Assembly (NCBI RefSeq): GCF_005768555.2
Contig: NZ_VCHX02000180.1
Span: forward strand, 96,769-160,768
DNA length: 64,000 nucleotides
Direction of reading: 5' to 3'
Source of the DNA: Streptomyces sporangiiformans
GTDB taxonomy: Bacteria > Actinomycetota > Actinomycetes > Streptomycetales > Streptomycetaceae
In this document: positions 35,561 through 43,590 of the stretch, piece after piece
Position numbering within the stretch: the first letter of the stretch is position 1
Layout of the letters: each line of letters opens with the position of its first letter
Made by a program: the position numbers and the translations under genes
The notes under the pieces: model-generated
Seen by the model: only the letters and a program-made list of their open reading frames with translations
Told to the model about the DNA's origin: nothing
Databases searched by the model: none

Positions 35561-36633
35561 GACGGCTCCTCTCCGGTGCCGGGGGCGGGGCTGGGATCGG
35601 GGACAGAGCTGGGATCGGGGACGGGGACGGGGTCGGGGTCGGGGACGGGGTCGGGGACTGGTGCTTCCTCGGGCAGCAGCCTCGTCTCCCGCAGCTCCTG
35701 CCAGAAGTCCGCGGGTACGGCCGTCGCGAACTGCCGTACGGCGTCGCGGACTTCGTCCGCCGATCGGGTGCCGACGAGGACGCTCGCGACGGCCGGGTGG
35801 GCGAGGGGGAAAGCGAGGGCGGCGGCGCGCAGGGTGGTTCCGTGGCGTTCGGCGACGGCCTTGATCCGCAGGGCCTGCTCCAGCACATCCTGGGGCGCGG
35901 ACGCGTAGTTGTACGTCGCTCCCGGCTTCGGGTCCGCCAGGAGACCGGAGTTGAAGGCACCGCCGATGACGACGGACGTGCCGCGTTCCTCGGCGGACGG
36001 CAGCAGTTCGGCGAGGGCCCGCTGATCGAGGAGGGTGTAGCGGCCCGCGCACAGCACCACGTCGACGTCGGTGTCGCGGACGAAGCGCGTGAGCATCTCG
36101 GCCTGGTTCATGCCGGCGCCGATCGCGCCGACCACCCCTTCGGAGCGCAGCCGTTCCAGGGCGGGGTAGGCCTCGCCGAAGGCCTCGGAGGCGTGGTCGT
36201 CCGGGTCGTGCAGATAGACGACGTCGACCCGGTCCAGGCCGAGCCGCTCCAGGCTCTCCTCCAGACCGCGGCGCACGCCGTCGGCGCTGAAGTCCCAGAC
36301 GCGGCGGTGGGTGGCGGGCACGGCGAAGCCGTTGTCGAGGTCGTCGCCTCCCCCGCTGAAGGGCTCCAGAAGGCGCCCCACCTTGGTGGAGACCGTGTAC
36401 CCGGACCGGCCGCGCAGCATCGCGCCTAGGCGCCGCTCGGACAGGCCGACCCCGTAGTGCGGTGCCGTGTCGAAGTAGCGAATCCCCGCGTCCCAGGCGG
36501 TGTCCAGGGCGGCGTACGCCTGTTCCTCGCTCACCGGCCTGTACAGGCCGGCGATGCCCGCGGCGCCGAAGGCCAGCTCGGTGACCTCGACTCCGGACCG
36601 CCCCAGGGCTCCGGACCGTACCGGGGTTCCCAT
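35557..36633 (-). CDS. aldo/keto reductase (L-fucose/D-threo-aldose 1-dehydrogenase-like)
   Basis: 358 aa. The TIM-barrel AKR signature is DTAPHYGVGLSERRLG with the catalytic Tyr, then STKVGRLL (Lys) and VYLHDPDDH (His). The IGAGMNQAEMLTRFVRDTDVD segment recurs in L-fucose 1-dehydrogenases. It would oxidise the free sugar to the lactone with NAD(P). A 30-residue C-terminal tail of Pro/Asp/Val repeats (VPDPVPDPDPVPVPDP) is unusual for the family and is encoded by hexanucleotide repeats (35579-35660). ATG 36633 overlaps the SDR stop as TGATG. Confidence 0.88.
   Translation of the reverse strand: MGTPVRSGALGRSGVEVTELAFGAAGIAGLYRPVSEEQAYAALDTAWDAGIRYFDTAPHYGVGLSERRLGAMLRGRSGYTVSTKVGRLLEPFSGGGDDLDNGFAVPATHRRVWDFSADGVRRGLEESLERLGLDRVDVVYLHDPDDHASEAFGEAYPALERLRSEGVVGAIGAGMNQAEMLTRFVRDTDVDVVLCAGRYTLLDQRALAELLPSAEERGTSVVIGGAFNSGLLADPKPGATYNYASAPQDVLEQALRIKAVAERHGTTLRAAALAFPLAHPAVASVLVGTRSADEVRDAVRQFATAVPADFWQELRETRLLPEEAPVPDPVPDPDPVPVPDPSSVPDPSPAPGTGEEPS
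35579..35660. repeat. G-rich hexanucleotide repeats (GGGGTC/GGGGAC) in the AKR C-terminal tail
   Basis: The plus strand carries successive units of GGGGAC, GGGGTC and GGGATC, with at least eight runs of three or more G within about 80 bases. It encodes the Val-Pro-Asp-Pro tail on the minus strand and could form G-quadruplexes. Confidence 0.8.
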
Positions 36634-37397
36634 CACTGCCCCACGGGGCGCAGCCGCAGCCCCTGCATGCCGCCGTCAACCGCGAGCGCCGTGCCGGTGG
36701 TCGCGCCGGACAGCGGGCTCGCCAGGTAGGCGATGGCGCCCGCGACTTCGGGCGCCGAGACAAGGCGGCCGGTGGGCTGGCGGGCTTCCAGGGCGGCCCG
36801 TTCGGCGGCGGAATCCTGCGCTGCGTCCAGGAGGCGGCCGACCCACGGGGTGTCCACGGTGCCGGGGTTCACGCAGTTGACACGGATGCCCTCGCGGACG
36901 TGGTCGGCGGCCATGGCGAGGGTGAGCGACAGGACGGCGCCCTTGGAAGCGGAGTACAGGGCGCGTTGCGGCAGGCCCGCGGTGGCGGCGATGGAGCAGG
37001 TGTTCACGATGGCCGCGTGCGAGGACTCGCGCAGGTGGGGCAGGGCCGCGCGGGTGGTGCGCACCATGCCGAGAACGTTGACGTCCAGGACCTGGTGCCA
37101 CTGGGCGTCGTCGTTGTCCTCGACGGTGCCCTGGGCACCGATGCCCGCGTTGTTGACCAGTACGTCGAGTCCGCCCAGGTCCGCGACGGCGGCGGCGACG
37201 GCCCGGCGTACGGAGGCGTCGTCGGTGACGTCCGCCTGGTGTCCGAGCAGGGGCTTGTCCACGCTCGACGGGTCCAGGTCGAGGACGGCGACCTGGGCGC
37301 CGCGGGCCGCCAGGAGTTCCGCGGTGGCCCGGCCGATACCGGACGCGCCGCCGGTGACCAGGGCCTTGAGCCCGGCGAAGTCCTGTGTGTCGCTCAC
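36633..37397 (-). CDS. SDR-family oxidoreductase, putative 2-keto-3-deoxy-L-fuconate dehydrogenase
   Basis: 254 aa. Rossmann nucleotide motif TGGASGIGRA at about 16-25, NNAG, catalytic Ser/Tyr/Lys in SIAATAGLPQRALYSASKGA, and a C-terminal SGATTGTALAVDGG. Placement next to the dehydratase makes oxidation of 2-keto-3-deoxy-L-fuconate to the 2,4-diketo acid the best guess; L-fucose dehydrogenase is the alternative. GTG 37397 overlaps the dehydratase stop as GTGA. It is cytoplasmic and NAD(P)-dependent. Confidence 0.87.
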   Translation of the reverse strand: MSDTQDFAGLKALVTGGASGIGRATAELLAARGAQVAVLDLDPSSVDKPLLGHQADVTDDASVRRAVAAAVADLGGLDVLVNNAGIGAQGTVEDNDDAQWHQVLDVNVLGMVRTTRAALPHLRESSHAAIVNTCSIAATAGLPQRALYSASKGAVLSLTLAMAADHVREGIRVNCVNPGTVDTPWVGRLLDAAQDSAAERAALEARQPTGRLVSAPEVAGAIAYLASPLSGATTGTALAVDGGMQGLRLRPVGQ

Positions 37398-38797
37398 GCC
37401 GCTTCCCCCTTCTTGCCGGTGGGCTTGTGATCGGTGGGCTTGTCATCGGTGGGCTTCGGATCGGCGGCTGCCTGCTGGGCGAGGTCGGCGGCCCAGAAGG
37501 TGCCGTCGGGGAACGTGAACTCCGTGAGGGACTCGGGTCGCATGGTGGCCGAGAAACCCGGCGCGGTGGGGGGCATGTAGTGACCCTCCCGGATCACCAC
37601 CGGGTCGAGGAAGTGGTCGTGCAGATGGTCCACGTACTCGATGACGCGGTCCTCGGTGGTCCCGGAGAGGGCGACGTAGTCGAACATCGAGAGGTGCTGG
37701 ACGAGTTCGCACAGGCCGACGCCGCCCGCGTGCGGGCAGACGGGGACGCCGAACTTCGCTGCGAGGAGCAGGATCGCGAGGTTCTCGTTGACGCCGCCGA
37801 CGCGGGCCGCGTCGATCTGCAGGATGTCGATGGCCCCGGCTTGGAGCAGCTGCTTGAAGACGATCCGGTTCTGCACGTGCTCGCCGGTGGCGACCTTGAC
37901 CGGCGTGACGGCCTTCCGGACGGCGGCGTGGCCGAGGATGTCGTCGGGGCTGGTGGGCTCCTCGATCCAGTACGGGTCGAACTCGGCAAGCGCCTTGGTC
38001 CACTCGATGGCCTCGCCGACGTTCCACCGCTGGTTGGCGTCGATGGCCATCCGGATGCCGGGGCCGACGACGGAACGGGCCACGCGGCAGCGGCGCACGT
38101 CGTCGGCGAGGTCCGCGCCGACCTTCAGCTTGATCTGGGTGAAGCCCTCGTCCACGGCCTGGCGGGCCAGCCGGGTGAGCTTCTCGTCGGAGTAGCCGAG
38201 CCAGCCCGGCGACGTGGTGTAGCCGGGAAAGCCGCGCTCCTTCAGCAGCTCGGATCTCTCCGCCGCGCCCTCCTGCCCCCGTCTCAGCAGCTGAAGCGCG
38301 TCCTCGGGCGTGAGAACGTCCGCGATGTAGCGGAAGTCGATCTGGGCCACGAGCCATTCGGGGGTGGCGTCGGCGAGCAGCTGCCACAGCGGCTTGTGGG
38401 CGCGCTTGGCGGTGAGGTCCCAGAGGGCGTTCACGACGGCGCCGATCGCCATGTGCATCACGCCCTTCTCGGGTCCGAGCCAGCGCAGCTGGCTGTCCCC
38501 GATCAGGTCCCGGCCCAGCGATCCCGGGTCCGCGCACAGCTCCTCGACCGGCCGCCCGAGGACATGCGGACGCAGCGCGTCGATCGCGGCGACCTGGACA
38601 TCGTTGCCTCGCCCGATGGTGAAGGTGAATCCGTGCCCCTCCAGGCCGTCGGCCGCGTCGGTGCGCAGCACGACGTACGCGGCCGAGTAGTCGGGGTCCG
38701 GGTTCATCGCGTCGGAGCCGTCGAGCTCGCGCGAGGTGGGGAAGCGGATGTCGTAGGTGTCGACCGCGGTGATGAAGGGGGCGGCAGATGCGGACAC
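37394..38797 (-). CDS. L-fuconate dehydratase-like enolase-superfamily enzyme
   Basis: 467 aa. Enolase-superfamily (mandelate racemase branch) features: QIKLKVGADL (KxK), RMAIDANQRWNVGEAIEW (metal Asp), WIEEPTSPDDILGHA (Glu), VATGEHVQNRIVFKQLLQ (Glu), and CPHAGGVGLCELVQHL (catalytic His). These match L-fuconate dehydratase (FucD) closely, including YTTSPGWLGYSDEKL. It removes water from the sugar acid to give the 2-keto-3-deoxy acid. It starts at GTG 38797 with GAAAGG upstream. A C-terminal tail with DDKPTDHKPTGKKG is an extra. 47 bases separate it from the ABC permease gene. Confidence 0.9.
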   Translation of the reverse strand: MSASAAPFITAVDTYDIRFPTSRELDGSDAMNPDPDYSAAYVVLRTDAADGLEGHGFTFTIGRGNDVQVAAIDALRPHVLGRPVEELCADPGSLGRDLIGDSQLRWLGPEKGVMHMAIGAVVNALWDLTAKRAHKPLWQLLADATPEWLVAQIDFRYIADVLTPEDALQLLRRGQEGAAERSELLKERGFPGYTTSPGWLGYSDEKLTRLARQAVDEGFTQIKLKVGADLADDVRRCRVARSVVGPGIRMAIDANQRWNVGEAIEWTKALAEFDPYWIEEPTSPDDILGHAAVRKAVTPVKVATGEHVQNRIVFKQLLQAGAIDILQIDAARVGGVNENLAILLLAAKFGVPVCPHAGGVGLCELVQHLSMFDYVALSGTTEDRVIEYVDHLHDHFLDPVVIREGHYMPPTAPGFSATMRPESLTEFTFPDGTFWAADLAQQAAADPKPTDDKPTDHKPTGKKGEAA

Positions 38798-38844
38798 AGA
38801 AGTGCCTTTCGGTCCGGGACAGGGGTCGTACGGCGACGGCTGGG

Positions 38845-39882
38845 TCAGTCCTGGGCGCGGCCGGTCGTCACGCGGGCGATCATCAGGGCTACCAGAATGA
38901 TTCCTCCGTAGATCGCCTGGATCCAGAAGGACGGGACCTGGGCGAGGGTGAGCAGGTTCTGTACGACACCGAGGAGCAGGACGCCGGTGAGGGCGCCGAA
39001 CATGGTGCCCTTGCCCCCGTCGAGGCTGATGCCGCCGATGACGGCGGCTGCGAACACCGTGAAGATCATGTTCTGGCCCTGGTTGGCGTTGATCGCGCCG
39101 ACGTAGCCCGTCTGCATCAGTCCGCCGACCGCGGCGAGTGTGCCGGCGATGATGAACACGCCGAGCATCACGCGGTCGACCCGGATGCCGGCCGCGCGCG
39201 CCGCGTCCGTGTTGCCGCCGATCGCGTACAGGGCGCGTCCCCAGCGGTGGTACTTGAGGACGAAGCCCGCGACGCCGAACGCGGCCGCCGCCAGCCACAC
39301 CGAGATGGGCACGGTCAGGAAGGTGGTGGTGGCGAGTGTGTAGAAGGCGTCGGGCATGCCGAACAGGGTCTTGCCCTTGGTGGCGCCGACCAGCAGACCG
39401 CGCAGGACGATCAGCATCGCGAGGGTCACGATGAACGCGTTGAGCTTGAACTTCACCACGAGGAAGCCGTTGAAGGCGCCGATGGCCGCGCCCACCCCGA
39501 GGATCGCGAGCAGGGCGAGCCCCGCCGGGAGGTCCGTGCCCCAGCCGGACTGCGCGGCGGGCAGGACGAGGAGCGCGCCCACGGCGGGCGCGATGCCGAC
39601 GACCGACTCCATGGACAGGTCGAACTTGCCGGTGATGAGGACGAGCGACTCGGCGAGCACGACCATCGCGAGGGCGGCGGAGGCACCGAGGATCGAGATC
39701 AGGTTGCGCTCGGTGAGGAACGAGTCGTTGACGAACGCGCCGAGTACGAGAAGCAGCAACAGCGCCGGTACGAGGGCGAGTTCGCGTGCCCGTCGCAGCA
39801 GCACGGACTTGGCGGTGCCCGTGCTCTTCTCCGGCTCTACGGGGGTGGCGGGCGAGGACGTCGGCGCCTTCATCTCAGTCAC
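38845..39882 (-). CDS. sugar ABC transporter permease (RbsC/AraH family)
   Basis: 345 aa with 8-10 helices and the BPD_transp_2 pattern: SFLTERNLISILGASAALAMV, LITGKFDLSMESVVGIA, LIVLRGLLVG, YAIGGNTDAARAAGIRVDRV and FAAAVIGGISLDGGKGTMFGA. A single permease gene implies a homodimer. It starts at GTG 39882, overlapping the ATPase stop by eight bases, with GAGG upstream; an ATG at 39873 just after the stop is an alternative. It forms the channel for the sugar imported by the flanking ATPase and binding protein. Confidence 0.92.
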   Translation of the reverse strand: MTEMKAPTSSPATPVEPEKSTGTAKSVLLRRARELALVPALLLLLVLGAFVNDSFLTERNLISILGASAALAMVVLAESLVLITGKFDLSMESVVGIAPAVGALLVLPAAQSGWGTDLPAGLALLAILGVGAAIGAFNGFLVVKFKLNAFIVTLAMLIVLRGLLVGATKGKTLFGMPDAFYTLATTTFLTVPISVWLAAAAFGVAGFVLKYHRWGRALYAIGGNTDAARAAGIRVDRVMLGVFIIAGTLAAVGGLMQTGYVGAINANQGQNMIFTVFAAAVIGGISLDGGKGTMFGALTGVLLLGVVQNLLTLAQVPSFWIQAIYGGIILVALMIARVTTGRAQD

Positions 39883-41467
39883 CCCGGCCTCGCTGTTCCC
39901 GGCCGGGGGTCCGGGGGTTGTCCCCCGGGGAGATGCCGTAGCCATGGTCCACTCCTTCTATGGATGCGATGAGCTCGTGGTCGCGCCAGCCGGCCGGGTG
40001 CTCGGCCACGACGCGGCCGTGGAAGAGGACCAGGACGCGGTCGCAGCGGCGCAGGTCGTCGAGTTCGTCGGAGACGACGAGGACGGCGGTCCCGTCGTCA
40101 CGGGCGGAATCCATCCGGGAGAGCAGCGACTCCTTGGACTTCACATCGACGCCCGCGGTGGGGTTGATGAGGACGAGGAGCCGTGGGTCGGAGGCGAGGG
40201 CACGGGCCATGACGACCTTCTGCGCGTTGCCTCCCGACAGGTCGGAGACGGGCTGGTCGGGGCCCTCGGTGTGGATGTCGAGGCGTTCGATCAGCTCGGT
40301 GGCTACGCCGCGTTTGCGGGCGGTTCCGACGAACCCGTACTTCCCGAGCCGGTTCAGGATGCTCATGGTGGCGTTGTCGCCGATGGACATGCCGAAGACG
40401 AGCCCCTGGCCGTGCCGGTCGCGCGGGACGCAGCCGACGCCGGCCTTCAGGGCTCCTTGGACATCGCCGAACGGCAGCGGCCTGCCGTCCACGAGGGCGG
40501 TTCCCGAGGTCGGGGTGTGCAGCCCGGCGAAGGACTCGGCGAGCGCGATCTTCCCGCTGGCGCTGGAGCCGGCGAGGCCGACGACCTCGCCGCGCCGGAC
40601 CGTCAGGTCGACGTTCTCGTACGTGTCCGAGGTCAGGCTCCGCGCGTCCAGCACGACCGGCGCGTCGGCACCGGCGTGCTCCAGCACGGTGTCCGCGTGT
40701 TCCAGCACCGCGTCCGCGGCGGCCGCCTGCTGTTCGGCGACCGCCTCCCCCGCCATGGCCTCCACCAGCGCCGCCCGCGGCAGCTCGGCGACCGGCGCCG
40801 TGGTGATCCAGCGGGCGTCGCGCAGGACGGTGACCGTCTGGCACACCTCGTACACCTCCTGGAGGTGGTGCGAGATGAACAGGAAGGTGACGCCGGACTC
40901 CTGGAGTGCGCGCATACGGACGAAGAGGCGCTCGATCTCCCGGTTGTCGAGCTGCGCGGTGGGCTCGTCGAGGACGATGAACCGGGCGCCGAAGCTCAAC
41001 GCCCGGGCGATCTCGACCATTTGACGGTCCTCGACCTTGAGATCGGCGGTCCGCGCCTCCGGATCGACGTGGACGTCCCAGGTCTCTAGGACCGCGGCTG
41101 CCTCGGCCTTCAGCCGGCGCCAGCTGATGAAGCCGCCGCGCCCGGTCGGCTGCCGGTTGATGAAGAGGTTCTCGGCGACCGTCAGCTCGGGGACCACCGT
41201 GGGCTTCTGGTAGACGCAGGCCACCTTGCGCCGCCAGGCGTCCCGGTCGGCGAGCGCGGGCGCGGGCTCGCCGTCGAAGCGGACCGTTCCCTCGTCGGGG
41301 GCCTGGAGTCCGGTGAGGATGGTGACGAGCGTCGATTTGCCAGCGCCGTTACGGCCCACGAGGGCGTGGGATTCGCCGGGGAGCACGGTGAGCCGACCGT
41401 CCTGGAGTGCGACGGTCGGGCCGTACCGCTTGGTGATTCCCTGCGCCTGAACGAGTGGTGTGCTCAT
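39875..41467 (-). CDS. sugar ABC transporter ATP-binding protein with degenerate second domain
   Basis: 530 aa with two ATPase domains. Domain 1 (about 1-240) has intact Walker A GRNGAGKST and Walker B FIVLDEPTAQLD, but an atypical signature VEDRQM in place of the usual S-x-GQ. Domain 2 (about 265-510) has Walker A GSSASGKIA (hydrophobic after the Lys), an SGGNAQK signature, and INPTAGVD where a DEPT motif with catalytic Glu is expected. Thus probably only one of the composite sites hydrolyses ATP, as in some RbsA-type proteins. ATG 41467 overlaps the binding-protein stop (ATGA). A 20-residue Ala/Glu-rich linker (EQQAAAADAVLEHADTVLE) joins the domains. Confidence 0.92.
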   Translation of the reverse strand: MSTPLVQAQGITKRYGPTVALQDGRLTVLPGESHALVGRNGAGKSTLVTILTGLQAPDEGTVRFDGEPAPALADRDAWRRKVACVYQKPTVVPELTVAENLFINRQPTGRGGFISWRRLKAEAAAVLETWDVHVDPEARTADLKVEDRQMVEIARALSFGARFIVLDEPTAQLDNREIERLFVRMRALQESGVTFLFISHHLQEVYEVCQTVTVLRDARWITTAPVAELPRAALVEAMAGEAVAEQQAAAADAVLEHADTVLEHAGADAPVVLDARSLTSDTYENVDLTVRRGEVVGLAGSSASGKIALAESFAGLHTPTSGTALVDGRPLPFGDVQGALKAGVGCVPRDRHGQGLVFGMSIGDNATMSILNRLGKYGFVGTARKRGVATELIERLDIHTEGPDQPVSDLSGGNAQKVVMARALASDPRLLVLINPTAGVDVKSKESLLSRMDSARDDGTAVLVVSDELDDLRRCDRVLVLFHGRVVAEHPAGWRDHELIASIEGVDHGYGISPGDNPRTPGREQRGRGD

Positions 41468-42540
41468 CCGACCGTGTTTCCCCAGAGCTTGGGGTCGTCG
41501 ACGTTCTCCTTGGTGACCAGTGGCGCGGGCAGCTGGTCCTCGAGGATCCCGCTGGGCAGCTTCACGATCTCGGAATCGTGGTCGGTCGGGCCCGGCTTGA
41601 ACTTCTTCCCCTGCATCGCCGCCTTGATGTAGTACATGCCGTACTTGGCGTACAGGTCGGCGGGCTGCGAGACGGTGGCGTCGATCTGGCCCTTGCGGAT
41701 GGCGTCGTACTCCTGCGGGATTCCGTCGTTCGAGACGATCGTGATGTGGCCCTTCTCGCCGGTCTTCTTCAGCATCCCCTTGGACTTGAGGGTCTGCAGC
41801 GTCGGCGCGAGGTAGACGCCGCCGGCCTGCATGTAGATGCCCTTGATGTCGGGGTTCGCGTTGAGCAGCGTGTCCAGCTTGGAGGCCGCGGTGTCGGACT
41901 CCCACTTGGCGGGGATCTCCAGGACCTTCAGCTTCGGGTAGTTCTTCTTGACGCAGGCGCGGAACGCCTCGGAGCGGTCACGGCCGTTGACCGAGGCGAG
42001 GTCGCCCATGATCTGCACGACCTTGCCGGAGGGGATCTGCTTGCCGAGGTATTCGCAGGCCTTCTCGCCGTACGCGACGTTGTTGGCGCGGACGACCATC
42101 GCGACCTTGCCCTTCTCGGGCGCCACGTCGACGGCGACCACGGGCACGCCCTTGCGCTCGGCCTGGTCGAGCCCGGCGGAGATCGCGGCGCTGTCCAGGG
42201 GGGCCACGACGAGGCCCTTCACGCCCTGGTTGAGCTGGTTGTTGATGTCGGTGATCTGCTGCGAGGGGTCGCTGTTGGAGTTGACGGTCTTGAGGGCGTC
42301 GACGCCCTCGGACTTCGCCATCTTCGGCACGTAGTCGTTGTACGACTGCCAGAACGGCGAAGTCAGCAGGGGCAGGATCACCCCGACCTTCCCGTCGCCG
42401 TCGCCGCCGTTGTCGCCGGAGGCGACGGTGTCCTTGGTGCTGCCGCACGCCGTGAGCACGAGGCCGGCGCAGGCGGCCACAGCCGCCGCACGTACCGCCC
42501 TTGACGTGATTCTCCCGTTCCGCACTGTTCTGACGGCCAT
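41464..42540 (-). CDS. sugar ABC transporter substrate-binding lipoprotein
   Basis: 358 aa. The lipoprotein signal ends VLTACGS. The periplasmic-binding-protein type I fold follows: KVGVILPLLTSPFWQSYNDY, NNQLNQGVKGLVVAPLDSAAI, VVAVDVAPEKGKVAM and YGEKACEYLGKQIP. It binds the sugar outside the membrane and is the first gene of the operon. ATG 42540 has GAGGAG about nine bases upstream. Specificity is likely L-fucose or a related deoxy sugar from the enzymes downstream, but the binding site has not been analysed. Confidence 0.92.
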   Translation of the reverse strand: MAVRTVRNGRITSRAVRAAAVAACAGLVLTACGSTKDTVASGDNGGDGDGKVGVILPLLTSPFWQSYNDYVPKMAKSEGVDALKTVNSNSDPSQQITDINNQLNQGVKGLVVAPLDSAAISAGLDQAERKGVPVVAVDVAPEKGKVAMVVRANNVAYGEKACEYLGKQIPSGKVVQIMGDLASVNGRDRSEAFRACVKKNYPKLKVLEIPAKWESDTAASKLDTLLNANPDIKGIYMQAGGVYLAPTLQTLKSKGMLKKTGEKGHITIVSNDGIPQEYDAIRKGQIDATVSQPADLYAKYGMYYIKAAMQGKKFKPGPTDHDSEIVKLPSGILEDQLPAPLVTKENVDDPKLWGNTVG

Positions 42541-42776
42541 CTGACGGCTCCTCATCGAGCGAGATAGAGCAATGATCAAGCAGCGATCGTGACTGCTGTG
42601 AGGGCTTGGCCCCACAGGCCCCGGCCGGATGTGCCGCGCCCGGCGGACGAATATTTATCAGACCACTTCGGGGTCACAACACCCCTCCACGGGAACTTTT
42701 CGCGATTCTCAGCCGTAGTGGTCCGACCACCCGAGTGGTTAGACTGCGGCGCACCCGGGCGACAGGAGATGGTGGC
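42541..42776. promoter_or_regulatory. divergent promoter of the sugar operon and gntR regulator
   Basis: The region contains the operator described separately and an AT-rich patch (ATATTTATCA, 42651-42660) suited to the leftward promoter. GACCAC at 42661-42666 repeats half of the operator at 42718-42730, leaving room for two bound dimers. Confidence 0.55.
42718..42730. promoter_or_regulatory. GntR/FCD operator palindrome
   Basis: GTGGTCCGACCAC is a perfect 6-1-6 palindrome containing TGGT-N3-ACCA (42719-42729), the form bound by FadR/FCD-type GntR regulators (T-G-G-T/N3/A-C-C-A). It lies 47 bases before the gntR start; the next ten bases contain another half (AGTGGT, 42734-42739). Likely site of autorepression and sugar-operon control. 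Confidence 0.75.
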
Positions 42777-43478
42777 GTGGACGAGACCGCCCCGCAGAAG
42801 GGCACTGTGACGCAGCGCGCCATTGAGCAGATCAAGGCGTTGATCGCCGAGGGGCGGCTGGAGCCGGGCGAGCGGCTGCCGACCGAGCGTGATCTGGCGG
42901 CGCGGCTGGGTATCTCACGCAGTTCGATGCGCGAGGCGATCCGCGCGCTGACCGTCATGGGCGTGCTGGAGGCACGGCACGGGTCCGGTATCTACGTCAC
43001 GCAGCTGGAGGCCGGCGATCTGCTGGAGACCTTCGGTGTGGTCGCGGACCTGTCCCGCGGCCCGCAGCTGGTGGAGTTGCTGGAGGTGCGGCGGATCCTG
43101 GAGTCGACGGCGACCGGGCTGGCGGCCGCACGGATCACCGCCGGTGAACTCGCCGAGGTGGAGAAGCACTTGGCCGCGATGAACGAGACGGACGACCCGG
43201 AGGAGATCCTCTCCCACGACCTGGCGTTCCATCGCGCGATCGTGGCGGCCGCGGGCAACGGGTCGATGGCGGCGATCCTGGAGGGCCTGTCCTCCCGCAC
43301 GTTCCGCGCCCGCGTGTGGCGTGGCTACCAGCAGGAGGACGCCTTCGAACGCACCCGCCGCGAGCACGCGGCCATCCACCGCGCCCTGGTCGCCCACGAC
43401 CCGGAGGCGGCGCGGGCGGCGGCGGCCGCGCACGTGGGCGAGGTGGAGCAATGGCTGCGGACCCAACTGAGCTCGTGA
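42777..43478 (+). CDS. FadR/FCD-type GntR transcriptional regulator of the sugar operon
   Basis: 233 aa. Winged helix at about 12-75: EQIKALIAEGRLEPGERLPTERDLAARLGISRSSMREAIRALTVMGV. The FCD ligand domain (about 85-225) has LLEVRRILESTATGLAA, HDLAFHRAIVAAAGN and HAAIHRALVAHDPEAARAAAAAH, with the metal-binding Asp/His set. It starts at GTG 42777 with AGGAG upstream. It is divergent from the eight-gene transport and catabolism operon with TGGTCCGACCA between, so it probably represses that operon until the pathway sugar acid binds. Confidence 0.9.
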   Translation: MDETAPQKGTVTQRAIEQIKALIAEGRLEPGERLPTERDLAARLGISRSSMREAIRALTVMGVLEARHGSGIYVTQLEAGDLLETFGVVADLSRGPQLVELLEVRRILESTATGLAAARITAGELAEVEKHLAAMNETDDPEEILSHDLAFHRAIVAAAGNGSMAAILEGLSSRTFRARVWRGYQQEDAFERTRREHAAIHRALVAHDPEAARAAAAAHVGEVEQWLRTQLSS

Positions 43479-43590
43479 CCGGCGCACGATTCAGGGTTCA
43501 TGGCAACGCCGCCATGATGGACATGATGGAAAAGAAAATCTGTTCCCATCGGTTGAGTCCGCGGACACTTCGGCGCGATAGAAAGGACCC
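43479..43590. promoter_or_regulatory. marR upstream region with 6-6-6 palindrome and direct repeat
   Basis: CATGGC (43499-43504) and GCCATG (43511-43516) are perfect inverted arms with spacer AACGCC. They overlap two exact tandem copies of CATGATGGA (43513-43521, 43522-43530). This is a likely autoregulatory site for the MarR-type gene starting at 43591, whose ribosome site is GAAAGGA. Confidence 0.5.
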
